A DNA stretch of 64,000 nt from Bacteroidota bacterium (GTDB lineage: Bacteria > Bacteroidota > Ignavibacteria > Ignavibacteriales > Ignavibacteriaceae), in contig JAJYDC010000014.1 in NCBI GenBank assembly GCA_021777835.1, positions 18,710 to 82,709 of the forward strand, in the 5' to 3' direction. Under the pieces are notes generated by a model. It searched no databases and had not been told where the DNA came from. It was given only the letters and a program-made list of their open reading frames with translations. Both the position numbers and the translations under genes were made by a program. Shown here one piece after another: positions 19,814-30,458 of this stretch; position 1 is the first letter of the stretch, and each line of letters starts with the position of its first letter.

Positions 19814-21868
19814 ATGAAACTTTTAAAATCCTTTGTTACTATTGTAATTGCAGCTCTACTATTAGCGGAATACAGCTATGCGCAAGGAATTGAGAACAAG
19901 TTAAATCTTATGCCAATGCCAGTTAAAGTGGAATTAACCGGCGGAGAATTCAGACTTAATCAAAACTTTAAGGTTGAAATAAAAGGGAACCCTGCCGAAA
20001 GATTATACGGTGCAACAAGTCGAATGCTGAGAAGACTTTCTCAGAGAACCGGACTCTTTTTTACTCAGGATTATTTGCACAAAGACTCTACCTGTCAAAA
20101 TCCTGACTTTATCATTGATGCTAAACGTCCTGGAAAGGTAAGGCTTTATGAAGATGAGTCATATGAACTAAAAGTCACAGAATCTCATGTTTTGTTAAAG
20201 GCAGCAACTGATATCGGAGCGTTAAGAGGCATAGAGACTTTCTTACAATTATTAGAAGCAGATAGTTCTGGTTATTATTTTCCCACAGTAAATATAGAGG
20301 ATTATCCAAGATTCCCTTGGCGAGGGTTGATGATTGATGCCTGCAGGCATTTTATGCCCGTTGATGTTATAAAAAGAAACATTGACGGAATGGCGGCAGT
20401 TAAGTTGAATGTATTTCACTGGCACTTAAGTGATGATCAGGGATTTAGGGTAGAATGTAAATCGTTCCCTAATCTTACTAAGATGGGATCGGATGGTTTG
20501 TATTATACTCAAAGACAAATCAAAGAAATCATTAAATACGCTAACGACAGAGGAATTAGGGTAGTCCCTGAATTTGATCTGCCGGGGCATTCGACAAGCT
20601 GGTTTGTTGGTTATCCAGAATATGCCTCAGCTCCGGGACCTTATTCTATCGAAAGAAATTTCGGTACATTTAATCCAACATTTAATCCCACAATTGAAAA
20701 GACTTATAAGTTTCTAGATGAATTCTTTGGAGAGATGTCTAAGCTTTTTCCAGATGATTACATGCATATCGGCGGGGATGAAAATAACGGAAAACAATGG
20801 AGTGCCAACCGTGAGATACAGTCGTTCATGAAAAAAAATAATATCTCGGATAATAATTCGCTGCAAAGTTATTTTAATAAAAGACTGCTTACCATACTTA
20901 CAAAGTATCACAAAAAAATGATAGGCTGGGACGAGATACTTCAACCCGATATGCCGAAAAGTATTGTCATTCAATCCTGGCGCGGAGAAAAATCAATAAA
21001 AGAAGCAGCATCCAAAGGCTATCAAGTAATACGTTCTAATGGATATTATATCGATCTCAATCAACCTGCAAGTTATCATTACTTAATCGATCCTTCTCCG
21101 GACAGTCTTAAACTGAGTAACTCTGAGAGAAAAAATATAATCGGGGGCGAAGCAACTATGTGGTCTGAGTTCGTCTCTCCTGAAAACATAGACTCCAGGA
21201 TATGGCCTCGTACAGCAGCGATTGCTGAAAGGCTATGGTCTCCAAAAAATATTGTGAATGTTAGAGATATGTACAGAAGGTTAAATGAAATTAGTTTAGA
21301 GTTAGAAGACATCGGTTTAACTCAAATCAAGAATCAGTCAATGATGATTCGAAGACTGAGTAATGGATATGATATAACTGCTCTGACTAATTTTGTAAAT
21401 GTCATCGAGCCGGTGCAGGGGTATAGACGAATAGTTCAAGTACCAGATTTCAAATCCTACTATCCCATGACTAAGGTTGTTGATGCTGCCGTGCCGGATG
21501 CAAAGACTGCCAGAAATTTTCGATATCTGGTTGATGACTTCCTTGCAGGGAATATTCAAGATGAAAACAGAATTAAAAAGATATACAATGATCTTGAATT
21601 ATGGAAAAATAATGATGCAAAGCTTCAAGAAGTAGTTAAGAAATCTCCTGTCTTAAATGAAATAGAGCCTCTTTCAATAGAACTGGCAAATATTTCAATA
21701 ATAGGCATTCAAGCATTAGATGCTATCAAGAATAAAACAAAAGTCGAAACTAATTGGGTTAAAGAGAGTTTAGAAAAAATTAAAGAAGCAAAACAATCAA
21801 AAGCTCAAGTTGAACTGAGAGTAGTTACACCTATTGAAAAATTAATAAGACGTGCAGGTAATATATGA
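19814..21868 (+). CDS. GH20 beta-N-acetylhexosaminidase
   Basis: 684 residues with an N-terminal signal peptide (cleaved near YSYAQG). The GH20b domain precedes a TIM barrel containing LNVFHWHLSDDQGFRVE, PEFDLPGHS and the catalytic pair in HIGGDENNGKQW (Asp 322-Glu 323), the residues used in substrate-assisted hydrolysis. The roughly 190-residue extension after the barrel is helical with no recognised motif. The enzyme would release terminal GlcNAc from chitooligosaccharides in the periplasm, supplying the nearby permease and sodium symporter. SD AAGGA is present. Confidence 0.92.
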   Translation: MKLLKSFVTIVIAALLLAEYSYAQGIENKLNLMPMPVKVELTGGEFRLNQNFKVEIKGNPAERLYGATSRMLRRLSQRTGLFFTQDYLHKDSTCQNPDFIIDAKRPGKVRLYEDESYELKVTESHVLLKAATDIGALRGIETFLQLLEADSSGYYFPTVNIEDYPRFPWRGLMIDACRHFMPVDVIKRNIDGMAAVKLNVFHWHLSDDQGFRVECKSFPNLTKMGSDGLYYTQRQIKEIIKYANDRGIRVVPEFDLPGHSTSWFVGYPEYASAPGPYSIERNFGTFNPTFNPTIEKTYKFLDEFFGEMSKLFPDDYMHIGGDENNGKQWSANREIQSFMKKNNISDNNSLQSYFNKRLLTILTKYHKKMIGWDEILQPDMPKSIVIQSWRGEKSIKEAASKGYQVIRSNGYYIDLNQPASYHYLIDPSPDSLKLSNSERKNIIGGEATMWSEFVSPENIDSRIWPRTAAIAERLWSPKNIVNVRDMYRRLNEISLELEDIGLTQIKNQSMMIRRLSNGYDITALTNFVNVIEPVQGYRRIVQVPDFKSYYPMTKVVDAAVPDAKTARNFRYLVDDFLAGNIQDENRIKKIYNDLELWKNNDAKLQEVVKKSPVLNEIEPLSIELANISIIGIQALDAIKNKTKVETNWVKESLEKIKEAKQSKAQVELRVVTPIEKLIRRAGNI

Positions 21869-21940
21869 GACGATTACAAATTTATTGGTATGTAAGAATA
21901 GACGAATATTTGAAACAACTAAATTAACGGAGACTTATCG

Positions 21941-23719
21941 ATGCAGTTAAACTACATAGATTTCATAGTAATAGCGCTGTACTTTTTATTTAATCTTGGA
22001 GTTGGCTTCTATTTAAGAAAACGTGCTACAAGAAGCGTAAGTGACTTCTTTATATCCGGCAGAAATGTAAGCTGGTGGCTTGCTGGCACGTCAATGGTCG
22101 CCACAACTTTTGCTGCAGATACTCCCCTAGTAGTATCCGGACTTGTTGCAAGAAATGGAATTGCGGGTAATTGGATATGGTGGAGTATGGCATTTAGCGG
22201 AATACTTACTGTATTTTTCTACGCTAAATTATGGCGAAGAGCCGGCGTTCTTACAGATGTTGAATTTGCTGAAATCAGATATAGCGGGAAACCTGCCGCT
22301 TTCCTACGGGTCTTCCGGGCTGCATATCTTGGAATACCTATAAATTTAATTATAATGGGCTGGGTTAACCTTGCAATAGTAAAAATCATGATGCTTGTTT
22401 TAGGCATAAATAAAATTGAAGCTCTTGCGATTGCAATTGGTATAATGTTTATCACTGCATCAATATCGACTTTATCAGGACTGTGGGGTGTATTATGGAC
22501 TGACCTTTTCCAGTTTGTGCTAAAAATGGGTATGGTAATTTTACTTGCGGTCTTTGCTGTAAATGCAACAGGAGGAATGAGCTCTTTACTGACTCAACTG
22601 CATGCTATTGATAAATCACGAGATTCTACCAGCTCAATACTTGCTATGGTGCCGAATCTTAATTCTACATGGATGCCAATGATAACATTCTTTGTCTTCA
22701 TTGCTGTTAATTGGTGGGCTTCATGGTATCCCGGCGCTGAGCCCGGAGGCGGGGGTTATGTGGCTCAAAGAATATTTAGTGCTAAAAATGAAAAGCATTC
22801 TCTTCTTGCTACGCTTTGGTTCAATATAGCACACTATGCACTTCGTCCATGGCCATGGATTTTGGTTGCATTGGTTGCTGTAGTCAGATTGCAGCATGAT
22901 CCAAAATTCTTAGCAGATCCCGAGATAGGATATATTCAGATAATGATATCAGATCTACCTGCTTATCTCCGTGGTTTGATGATTGCGGCATTTGCAGCAG
23001 CTTATATGTCTACAATCGGAACACAGCTTAATTGGGGAGCAAGTTATATCGTCAATGATGTTTATAAAAGATATGTAAAATCAAAATCTGAAAAACATTA
23101 CGTAAATTTCTCTCAAGTAGTAACAATGATATTAATGGTACTTTCTGCTGTTGTAACTTTCTATATGGACTCAATTGCAAGTGCCTGGCAATTCTTAATG
23201 GCTATCGGAGCCGGTACTGGGCTAGTTTATATTCTTCGATGGTTCTGGTGGCGAATAAATGCCTGGAGTGAAATATCAGCAATGATAGCTGCGTTTACAA
23301 TTTCACTAACACTTCAATTAGGATTTCATTTTGATGAAAACGACCCGAGACAATTTGCATACTTATTATTAATAACAGTGGCATTCACGACTGCAATTTG
23401 GGTAACCGTGACCTTTTTAACAAGCGCTGAGCCGGATGAAAAGCTTTTATCGTTTTACAGAAGGGTTAGACCAAATGCAAGATTCTGGAAACCAATAGCC
23501 AAGAAGGCTACTGATATAGCTCCTGTAAAGGACGGAATTCTTAATTTGATTAACTGGATCTCCGGCGTAGCAATGATTTATGCTTTCTTATTCGGTCTTG
23601 GACAAATTATACTTGGAAGTATGATTTTGGGAATTATTTTCTTAATTGCCGGATTTATTTTCGGCGGAGTAATCTATTATCAAATGAATAAAAGAGGATG
23701 GGAAATTCTTGGTAATTAA
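21941..23719 (+). CDS. sodium:solute symporter (SSS family)
   Basis: 592 residues with about 13-14 hydrophobic segments. The first helix (YIDFIVIALYFLFNLGVGFYL), KRATRSVSDFFISGRNVSWW, and GTQLNWGASYIVND are typical of the SSS/SGLT family. The fragment WASWYPGAEPGGGGYVAQR is a hallmark of the subgroup common in Bacteroidota sugar loci. Lying between hexosaminidase and nagA, it probably imports GlcNAc or another amino sugar with sodium. Its presence alongside two MFS transporters suggests separate routes for monomers and oligomers. Confidence 0.85.
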   Translation: MQLNYIDFIVIALYFLFNLGVGFYLRKRATRSVSDFFISGRNVSWWLAGTSMVATTFAADTPLVVSGLVARNGIAGNWIWWSMAFSGILTVFFYAKLWRRAGVLTDVEFAEIRYSGKPAAFLRVFRAAYLGIPINLIIMGWVNLAIVKIMMLVLGINKIEALAIAIGIMFITASISTLSGLWGVLWTDLFQFVLKMGMVILLAVFAVNATGGMSSLLTQLHAIDKSRDSTSSILAMVPNLNSTWMPMITFFVFIAVNWWASWYPGAEPGGGGYVAQRIFSAKNEKHSLLATLWFNIAHYALRPWPWILVALVAVVRLQHDPKFLADPEIGYIQIMISDLPAYLRGLMIAAFAAAYMSTIGTQLNWGASYIVNDVYKRYVKSKSEKHYVNFSQVVTMILMVLSAVVTFYMDSIASAWQFLMAIGAGTGLVYILRWFWWRINAWSEISAMIAAFTISLTLQLGFHFDENDPRQFAYLLLITVAFTTAIWVTVTFLTSAEPDEKLLSFYRRVRPNARFWKPIAKKATDIAPVKDGILNLINWISGVAMIYAFLFGLGQIILGSMILGIIFLIAGFIFGGVIYYQMNKRGWEILGN

Positions 23720-23751
23720 TTTATATTAACATAACAATTAAGGATTGAAAA

Positions 23752-24921
23752 ATGAAGATAGCATTAACCGGGGGAAGAATAATCACCCCGTTTAGAATAT
23801 TAAAAGACGGAGTATTAATAATAGAAGACGGAAAGATATCAGAGTTAGGGAAGGCAAATGAAACCAAGATACCGAAAGGCTGTAAAGTATATGATGTAAA
23901 AGGTAAGCGAATATGCCCGGGATTTGTAGATTTACTAACCCACGGTGGGGCAGGTTATGGTTTTGCAGATGATTCTGATGTAAGTATAGGTCATATTAGT
24001 AAATACCTCTTAGAACACGGATCAACAACAGTTTTAGCTTCGTTATTTGCAAAACCTGAGAAGCTAATGCTTAAGGATTTGAGAAGACTAGCCGAGTACA
24101 TTGAGCAGCACCCGGAATCGAATATCCGTGGTATTCATATGGAAGGACCCTACTTAAATAAGCAGCTGAAAGGGGCAATGAATGAAGGCTATCTATGGCA
24201 GGCGTCAGTAGAATCCTGGAATAAGATATGGAAAGCATCGAAAGGTCATATAAAGATAATGACAATAGCACCCGAACTTCCCGGAGCAGTAGGAGTAATG
24301 CAGGCAGCTGCAAAAGAAGGCGTAGTGCTTTCAATCGGTCATTCAACTGCGAGTTATGATGAAGTTGAGAATGCAATCGACAATGGTGCTGCGCATGTTA
24401 CGCATATATTTAATGCAATGGAACCGTTTCATCACCGACATCCAGGAGTAATATTAGGAGCGCTGCTTCATAATGAACTTAAAATAGAGCTGATAGCAGA
24501 CACGCTTCATGTGCATCCTGCCGTAATGGAACTGCTGCTAAAGCTAAAGGGAGCAAGTGGAATAATATTAGTATCTGATTCAATACGCGCAGGCGGAATG
24601 CATGAAGGCGAATATGAGTTTGCCGATCAGAAAATATATATGAAGGCAAAAAGGGCATTTCTTGCAGACGGAACTCTAGCAGGTAGTACTCTGACTCTGA
24701 ATATAGCAGTAAAGAATATGGTGGAGACTGCAGGAGCAAAGATTACCGAAGCTCTAAGAATGGCATCTTTAAATGGAGTCAAAGTGCTGAACCTAGATCA
24801 CAAGAAAGGTATCCTTGCAGTAGGCAAAGATGCGGATATAGTAGTACTTGATGACAACTATGATGTTAATATGACTATTCTTGGCGGTAAAGTAGCATAC
24901 CAAAGAGGGATAAAATCCTGA
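23752..24921 (+). CDS. nagA: N-acetylglucosamine-6-phosphate deacetylase
   Basis: 389 residues of the amidohydrolase superfamily. Metal and substrate motifs are visible: PGFVDLLTHGG, HMEGPYLNKQLKGA, IGHSTASYDE, THIFNAMEPFHHRHPG and the catalytic aspartate in LVSDSIRAGG. The enzyme converts GlcNAc-6-phosphate to glucosamine-6-phosphate and acetate. It is followed after 134 bases by nagB and is 32 bases downstream of the symporter. Usual length for NagA. Confidence 0.93.
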   Translation: MKIALTGGRIITPFRILKDGVLIIEDGKISELGKANETKIPKGCKVYDVKGKRICPGFVDLLTHGGAGYGFADDSDVSIGHISKYLLEHGSTTVLASLFAKPEKLMLKDLRRLAEYIEQHPESNIRGIHMEGPYLNKQLKGAMNEGYLWQASVESWNKIWKASKGHIKIMTIAPELPGAVGVMQAAAKEGVVLSIGHSTASYDEVENAIDNGAAHVTHIFNAMEPFHHRHPGVILGALLHNELKIELIADTLHVHPAVMELLLKLKGASGIILVSDSIRAGGMHEGEYEFADQKIYMKAKRAFLADGTLAGSTLTLNIAVKNMVETAGAKITEALRMASLNGVKVLNLDHKKGILAVGKDADIVVLDDNYDVNMTILGGKVAYQRGIKS

Positions 24922-25055
24922 GGAAGAAACGGAGTAACAGTAGACGGAATAAGGAAGGTGAAAGAATTATGCATAACATTACTATTCCCAGAATTTATAA
25001 CTCCAATTATCTGATAAGATATTGAACTTAAATAATTAGAAAAACTGAGGTATAT

Positions 25056-25868
25056 ATGAGACTAATAATAGAACCTACTTATGAATTAGTATCAAAGTGG
25101 GCAGCAAACTATGTGGCATCAGCCATTATTGAATTTAAGCCTACGGCAAAGAAACGCTTTGTCCTTGGACTTCCCACTGGTTCTTCCCCCATGGGAATGT
25201 ATAAAGAATTAATTAAGTTAAATAAACGAAAGATTGTTTCCTTTAAGTATGTAACTACATTTAACATGGATGAATATGTAGGACTGCCGGAAGATCATCC
25301 GGAGAGCTATCACTCATTTATGTGGAACAATTTTTTTAATCATGTTGATATAGACAAAAAATTCGTGCATATACTAAACGGCAATGCAAAAGATTTAGAG
25401 AAAGAATGCAAAGATTATGAAAAGAAAATTCATAATGCCGGCGGGATAAGATTATTTGTCGGCGGTATAGGTCCTGACGGTCATATAGCATTTAACGAAC
25501 CCGGATCTTCGCTTGGCTCTCTTACAAGGGTTAAGACCTTAACAATGGATACGATAATAGCCAACTCAAGATTCTTTGACAACGATATACAAAAAGTACC
25601 GAAGACGGCATTAACAGTGGGTGTGAAAACAGTACTAGACTCCGAGGAAGTGCTAATAATAATTAGCGGACTTGCAAAATCTCGAGCACTTGCAAAAGTA
25701 GTTGAAGAAGGAGTAAATCATATGTGGACAGTGAGCGCATTTCAATTGCATCCCAAGGGATTAATAGTCTGCGATGAACAATCCACTTATGAATTAAAAG
25801 TAGGCACTGTGAAATATTTTAAAGATATTGAATCTGCAAATCTAGATCCGACATCATTGATTCAATAA
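25056..25868 (+). CDS. nagB: glucosamine-6-phosphate deaminase
   Basis: 270 residues, the standard length. Motifs [25 protein letters not shown] and [17 protein letters not shown] (general base Asp and His) are intact. It converts glucosamine-6-phosphate to fructose-6-phosphate and ammonia, the last step of the GlcNAc pathway in this region. SD GAGG precedes the ATG. The C-terminus ([12 protein letters not shown]) is as in the family. Confidence 0.94.
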   Translation: MRLIIEPTYELVSKWAANYVASAIIEFKPTAKKRFVLGLPTGSSPMGMYKELIKLNKRKIVSFKYVTTFNMDEYVGLPEDHPESYHSFMWNNFFNHVDIDKKFVHILNGNAKDLEKECKDYEKKIHNAGGIRLFVGGIGPDGHIAFNEPGSSLGSLTRVKTLTMDTIIANSRFFDNDIQKVPKTALTVGVKTVLDSEEVLIIISGLAKSRALAKVVEEGVNHMWTVSAFQLHPKGLIVCDEQSTYELKVGTVKYFKDIESANLDPTSLIQ

Positions 25869-26339
25869 AGATTATAAAATTACTTAATAATATTACCAGG
25901 CAACTTAATGAGTAATTCCTCCTTGCCTATGCCTTGCTGACTTATTACTTATAGTAATATATAGTTGATGACTTATTTCTTGCTTACTTAATCGACTATA
26001 ATTCAATAATCTAAATCACAATAGGCAGTGTGATATACTTAATATTTGCTAAATGTATAATCATTACTCATGAATGCTAATGCCACAGTTAAAAATACAA
26101 GTCATATTTAAAAGGAAATCCGCAAAATATTTTGAAAACGTTCCTCCTTTTATCTAAGTCCCATTTGCTTGCCCTATAATCTAAAAGAGACAACTTATTT
26201 GATAATTTCCTGATTATTATAACAAAATTGTTTTTGCCTTAACATTCACTTTGAATAATTTTTATTAAATTATACATTGTAATATTCTTATTTGATAAAA
26301 AGGTGTTAAGTAAAAATCTTCAAATATTAGAAATTATCA
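25869..26339. other. 471-base intergenic region between nagB and the lipoprotein operon
   Basis: No gene seen. A weak hairpin (AGGCAA at 25898-25903 with TTGCCT at 25923-25928) follows nagB without a T run. Near the right end TTGAAT (26251-26256) and TACATT (26273-26278), spaced by 16 bases, could be the promoter of the next operon. No GG-N10-GC sigma-54 box was recognised here, so the operon's own activator does not obviously act on it. Confidence 0.4.
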
Positions 26340-27338
26340 ATGTTAATTGACTACAAAAGAAATATTCCTAAATACCTTTACAGGATTGCCTTTATTATTT
26401 TGGCATTTGCATTCAATTCCTGCAATGCCCCAAGGAATAATCCACTAGATGCTTCCAATCCAAATTATTCTTTTGTATCAATAAGAGGAACGGTTCAAAC
26501 CTTTAGCCTTCCTTACACAGGCATCTCAGGAGCTTCAATTTACTGGCAGCCAGGAAATGTAGTAATAAACACAGATGCCAGCGGAAATTTCCAGATTAAT
26601 AATATCAAACCCGTGGACGGAGAACTAGTATTTCAAAAAGCAGGCTTTCTTTCAGATACTATAAACGTAATATGGAACAACGCAAAAAATTTGAACTATC
26701 AAATCAATCTTACAAGAATTCCTATGCTTGATAGCATTTCAATATATACAGTAGTGATAAATCAGTATAGTCCTCCCGGACAAAGCTACGAGCTTACAAT
26801 AAATGCGAATATTGCTGATAAGGATAATGATATTGATTCAGTTTATGTGCAAAGTAATGATTTGAATTTCAAGAAAGCTCTAGGATACGATGCCTCAAGC
26901 AAATTCTATCAAACAACCTTATCAACGCAGGATATGAATATAAGTGATATTGAGCAAACCATAGGTTTGAACTTTAATATTATTGTTAAGGATATCTTCG
27001 GAAGGCAATTCCTAGTGGGCAATGAAAAGGTAACTCGTGTAATCAAAAGCGGAGTGGTAATTCAATTTCCAGCTAACGATACTTTAATAACACCAACACC
27101 GAAGTTAACATGGCAAAGGTTTACTACTGGTTATCCATTTACATATATGATTCAAATATATACTAATGATTTCGCTAATTCGCAGCTTGTTTATCAGCAA
27201 AATAGTATTTCATCTGACTCTATTTCTTGCCAAATTACGACACCGCTTCCGGCAAAAAATTATTACTGGGTTATTTGGGTTATTGATCAGTTCCAAAATA
27301 GATCAAGATCGTTACCTGCTACATTTAGCGTACAATGA
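26340..27338 (+). CDS. lipoprotein with carboxypeptidase-regulatory-like domain
   Basis: 332 residues. A lipobox (FAFNSC, Cys 28) is followed by NNPLDASNPNY, a tail seen on many lipoproteins of this lineage. Residues about 45-120 form a carboxypeptidase-regulatory-like beta domain (GISGASIYWQPGNVVINTDASGNFQINNIKP); the rest looks like fibronectin-type repeats ending in NYYWVIWVIDQFQNRSRS. It is probably anchored in the outer membrane or periplasm. As the first gene of the signalling operon, 19 bases before the sigma-54 activator, it may be a sensor or a structural partner; no function can be assigned. Confidence 0.65.
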   Translation: MLIDYKRNIPKYLYRIAFIILAFAFNSCNAPRNNPLDASNPNYSFVSIRGTVQTFSLPYTGISGASIYWQPGNVVINTDASGNFQINNIKPVDGELVFQKAGFLSDTINVIWNNAKNLNYQINLTRIPMLDSISIYTVVINQYSPPGQSYELTINANIADKDNDIDSVYVQSNDLNFKKALGYDASSKFYQTTLSTQDMNISDIEQTIGLNFNIIVKDIFGRQFLVGNEKVTRVIKSGVVIQFPANDTLITPTPKLTWQRFTTGYPFTYMIQIYTNDFANSQLVYQQNSISSDSISCQITTPLPAKNYYWVIWVIDQFQNRSRSLPATFSVQ

Positions 27339-27357
27339 AACTAATTGAAAGTAAAAT

Positions 27358-28842
27358 ATGATCTCTTACGACACAGAGAGAATTAAACTCATAGACAAAG
27401 ACCAGTTTGAAACACTTTACCAAATAAGTAAATCGCTTAATTCCGCAAATTATCAAGATAGCTTAATAGGAGAAACGCTCGACCTTATTATAAGAGTTAT
27501 TAAAGCTGAAAGAGGACTCTTTGTTAAATATAATGAAGCCGAAGATAGTTTTTCTATTATCGCGGCACGAAATGTACAACAGGAAAATGTGCAAAATCTA
27601 TCTGAGTTTTCTTCAGGCATACTTCAGAAAGTGATTGAAAAGAAACAACCTTGCTTATATCATGATGTGCAAAGCAACCCTGATATTTCTCAATTCAAAA
27701 GTATTCAAATTCATAATATTAAGTCTATACTCGGCGTTCCCATATTTAGTAATGATAAAGTTTGGGGAGTAATATTAGTCGATAGCCAGATGCAAAGAAA
27801 AGAGTTCTCCGATTCCAACCTTGTCTTCCTTGATTTCTTTTCTAACATGGTTTCGCTTGCACTAGATAAGATAAAGAAACTTGAAGAATTGCAGGATGAA
27901 AATTCAATATTAAAGAATCAAATTCAATCATTTGTACAAATCCCTGAGTTGATTGGCAACAGCCCTGCTATGCAAAAGATGACCTCTCTAATTCATAAAG
28001 TTGCATCAACTGACGCTACAGTCTTACTACTAGGCGAAAGCGGTACTGGAAAGGAAATAGTTGCAAGAGCCATTCATAATTTAAGCGGAAGAAAAGATAA
28101 ACCATACCTAGGACAATTTTGCGGATCTATACCTGATACATTACTCGAAAGTGAATTATTCGGATATAAAAGAGGCGCATTTACAGGAGCAGCCACCGAT
28201 AAAAAAGGTTTATTTGAAGTAGCAAGCAGCGGAACCTTTTTCCTAGATGAGATTGCCGATATCTCAATTGCACTTCAAGCAAAACTTCTCCGTGTTCTGC
28301 AGAATAAGGAGATTATTAGACTTGGCGACACTCAAGTAATTAAGGTCGATGTCAGAGTAATAGCAGCTACCAATAAAGACCTTAAGCAACTTTCAAAAGA
28401 AGAGAAATTTAGAGAAGATCTCTTTTATCGCCTTAATGTTTTTCCTATTAAAATACCGCCTTTAAGAGAAAGACGAGGAGATATTCCATTATTGGTTGAT
28501 CATTTTCTAAAGAAATACTCAAGTAAGAAAGTACTTATAGATCCCAAAGCAATGAAACTGCTAGAATCATTTGAATGGCCTGGTAATGTGCGCCAGCTTG
28601 AGAATGTACTGCAGAGGGCATTAATATTATGTGACGATGATAGGCTTACATCCGAGCATGTTATTATTGAAGAAGATACTGATGACTTAAATTTTAACGG
28701 TACTCTTGAAGAATTCGAAAAGACAATCTTAAAGAAAAGGCTTGATGAATATCAAGGCAACCGTACACTTGCAGCAAAGTCATTAGGTGTATCAGTAAGA
28801 TGGGTACAGCTAAAAATAAAGGAAATGGGCGGTGATATATAA
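27358..28842 (+). CDS. GAF-domain sigma-54-dependent transcriptional activator
   Basis: 494 residues: N-terminal GAF sensor (about 15-170), AAA+ domain (about 190-425) and a Fis-type helix-turn-helix at the end ([24 protein letters not shown]). Walker A is GESGTGKE, the sigma-54 contact loop GAFTGA is intact, and [10 protein letters not shown] is Walker B. It should therefore activate RNA polymerase with sigma-54 by ATP hydrolysis. The GAF domain may bind a small molecule. It is followed after 3 bases by a Ser/Thr kinase, suggesting a joint signalling pathway. Targets are not visible in the window. Confidence 0.88.
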   Translation: MISYDTERIKLIDKDQFETLYQISKSLNSANYQDSLIGETLDLIIRVIKAERGLFVKYNEAEDSFSIIAARNVQQENVQNLSEFSSGILQKVIEKKQPCLYHDVQSNPDISQFKSIQIHNIKSILGVPIFSNDKVWGVILVDSQMQRKEFSDSNLVFLDFFSNMVSLALDKIKKLEELQDENSILKNQIQSFVQIPELIGNSPAMQKMTSLIHKVASTDATVLLLGESGTGKEIVARAIHNLSGRKDKPYLGQFCGSIPDTLLESELFGYKRGAFTGAATDKKGLFEVASSGTFFLDEIADISIALQAKLLRVLQNKEIIRLGDTQVIKVDVRVIAATNKDLKQLSKEEKFREDLFYRLNVFPIKIPPLRERRGDIPLLVDHFLKKYSSKKVLIDPKAMKLLESFEWPGNVRQLENVLQRALILCDDDRLTSEHVIIEEDTDDLNFNGTLEEFEKTILKKRLDEYQGNRTLAAKSLGVSVRWVQLKIKEMGGDI

Positions 28843-28845
28843 TCG

Positions 28846-30402
28846 ATGGAGAAGGTAGCTTCCGAAATATTGTTTGAAAAGTTTGAAGTCATAAACCTAC
28901 TTAAAAAAGATGATAACACCGGCGTTTATCTTGCCAATCATATTTATCTCGGTAAGAAGATTATTCTTAAAACACTTGATACGGATAATCTTCCGGATAA
29001 AACCATTCTAGAAAGATTCAAACGCGAGGCTAAAATACTAGCTATGCTAGACCACCCAAACCTTATAAAGGTTTTGGACTTCGGCATGTACAATAACTTC
29101 TTCTACATTTCGTTTGAGTACTTTGAAAGCCGTAATCTCCGTGAGGTAATTAATAAAAACAATCTTTCCTTAGATGAAAAAATTGATTTGATGGTACAAC
29201 TTCTTAAAGCTCTTAACGTAGCACATCAAAACAACATTATTCACCGCGATATTAAACCAGAAAATTTACTTCTCAATTCTAAAAATGAATTGAAGATTGC
29301 AGACTTTGGCTTAGCTCTAATTATAAATGAAAACACATTAACGCATTCTTCTTCGATTGTTGGAACACCCGGTTATATGGCGCCGGAGCAAATAAGAGGT
29401 GAGAAGACCTCGCAGACTGATCTATTTGCAGCGGGCATCGTTGGATATGAATTATTCATGGGATTCAACCCATTTTTAGGGAAAGATATAAGCGAAACTC
29501 TTAATAATATATTAGTTGGTGATGAGAGTAAAATATTCGCATCAATGCAAAATTTGCCGGTTAATGTGCAGCAAGCTTTAACAGGTCTGCTTAAACAGGA
29601 ACTACGGGAACGATCAAAATCTGCCTTAGAAACACTTAAATGCTTCGGTGTTGAGGATGAAATATATAAGCCGGTTTTGCACAATAAACAGAAAATAAGT
29701 ACTAAAGTAACGTTAGTATTGATTTCGGTCCTATTGCTCATTATTTTAACAATATTTGGATTGCAATTAATTCTTCATAAGCCAATGCCCAAAAAAGTAA
29801 TAAATGCAGAAATTCCGCAGAAAAGCCTAGCTATAGACAATTCCATGAGTCAAGCGAGCAAAACAGCAATTGGTGAATCAAAGAACGCATCAAAGGATAT
29901 TAACAAGCCATTAGATAAGAAAAGTGAAAAAATTCCACTTCAGATACAATCAGGAACGAGCAATTCTGCTGCTCATTTTGGAAGGCTTTCTATTGAGTGT
30001 TTTCCCTGGGCAGAAGTCTACATTGATGGTAATAAAATAGATCAAACACCCGTAGTAGATTACAAGCTTTCGGAGGGCATGCATCAATTAACTTTTGTTC
30101 ATCCTGATTTTCCATCATATTCCCGTGATATTAAAATTATTCCAAATGATTTGACAACAATTAAAATAAATTTTCCGGAAATGGTTGGATACTTAAAATG
30201 TGAAATATATCCCTGGGGTAAGATTATAATCAACGGTGTTTATAAAGGAACAACTCCGCTTCAAAAACCTATTGCGCTTTTCCCCGGAAGATATCAGGTT
30301 GCAGCAGTAAACCCCGGTTTTAGTCCGTTAGTAAAAAACATCAATATTATCGCAAAACAGACGTATGATATCAAGATGAATTTTGAGTCCAACGGGAAAT
30401 GA
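28846..30402 (+). CDS. Ser/Thr protein kinase with one membrane helix and PEGA-type repeats
   Basis: 518 residues. Kinase domain (about 12-275): Lys 42 (IILKTL), HRDIKPEN (133-140), DFG (153-155) and GTPGYMAPEQ are all present. The glycine-rich loop is degenerate (LLKKDDNTGVYLA, only the last glycine kept). One transmembrane helix lies at about 286-311. Outside it are two PEGA-like beta repeats (RLSIECFPWAEVYIDGNKIDQTPV; LKCEIYPWGKIIINGVYKGTTPL), which may sense surface polymers or proteins. Context with the sigma-54 activator suggests phosphorylation-controlled transcription; the direct target is unknown. Confidence 0.85.
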   Translation: MEKVASEILFEKFEVINLLKKDDNTGVYLANHIYLGKKIILKTLDTDNLPDKTILERFKREAKILAMLDHPNLIKVLDFGMYNNFFYISFEYFESRNLREVINKNNLSLDEKIDLMVQLLKALNVAHQNNIIHRDIKPENLLLNSKNELKIADFGLALIINENTLTHSSSIVGTPGYMAPEQIRGEKTSQTDLFAAGIVGYELFMGFNPFLGKDISETLNNILVGDESKIFASMQNLPVNVQQALTGLLKQELRERSKSALETLKCFGVEDEIYKPVLHNKQKISTKVTLVLISVLLLIILTIFGLQLILHKPMPKKVINAEIPQKSLAIDNSMSQASKTAIGESKNASKDINKPLDKKSEKIPLQIQSGTSNSAAHFGRLSIECFPWAEVYIDGNKIDQTPVVDYKLSEGMHQLTFVHPDFPSYSRDIKIIPNDLTTIKINFPEMVGYLKCEIYPWGKIIINGVYKGTTPLQKPIALFPGRYQVAAVNPGFSPLVKNINIIAKQTYDIKMNFESNGK

Positions 30403-30458
30403 TATGAATGGCATTATTATTGTAGTATTATATGATTGAACGGTTTATTTAATTAATA

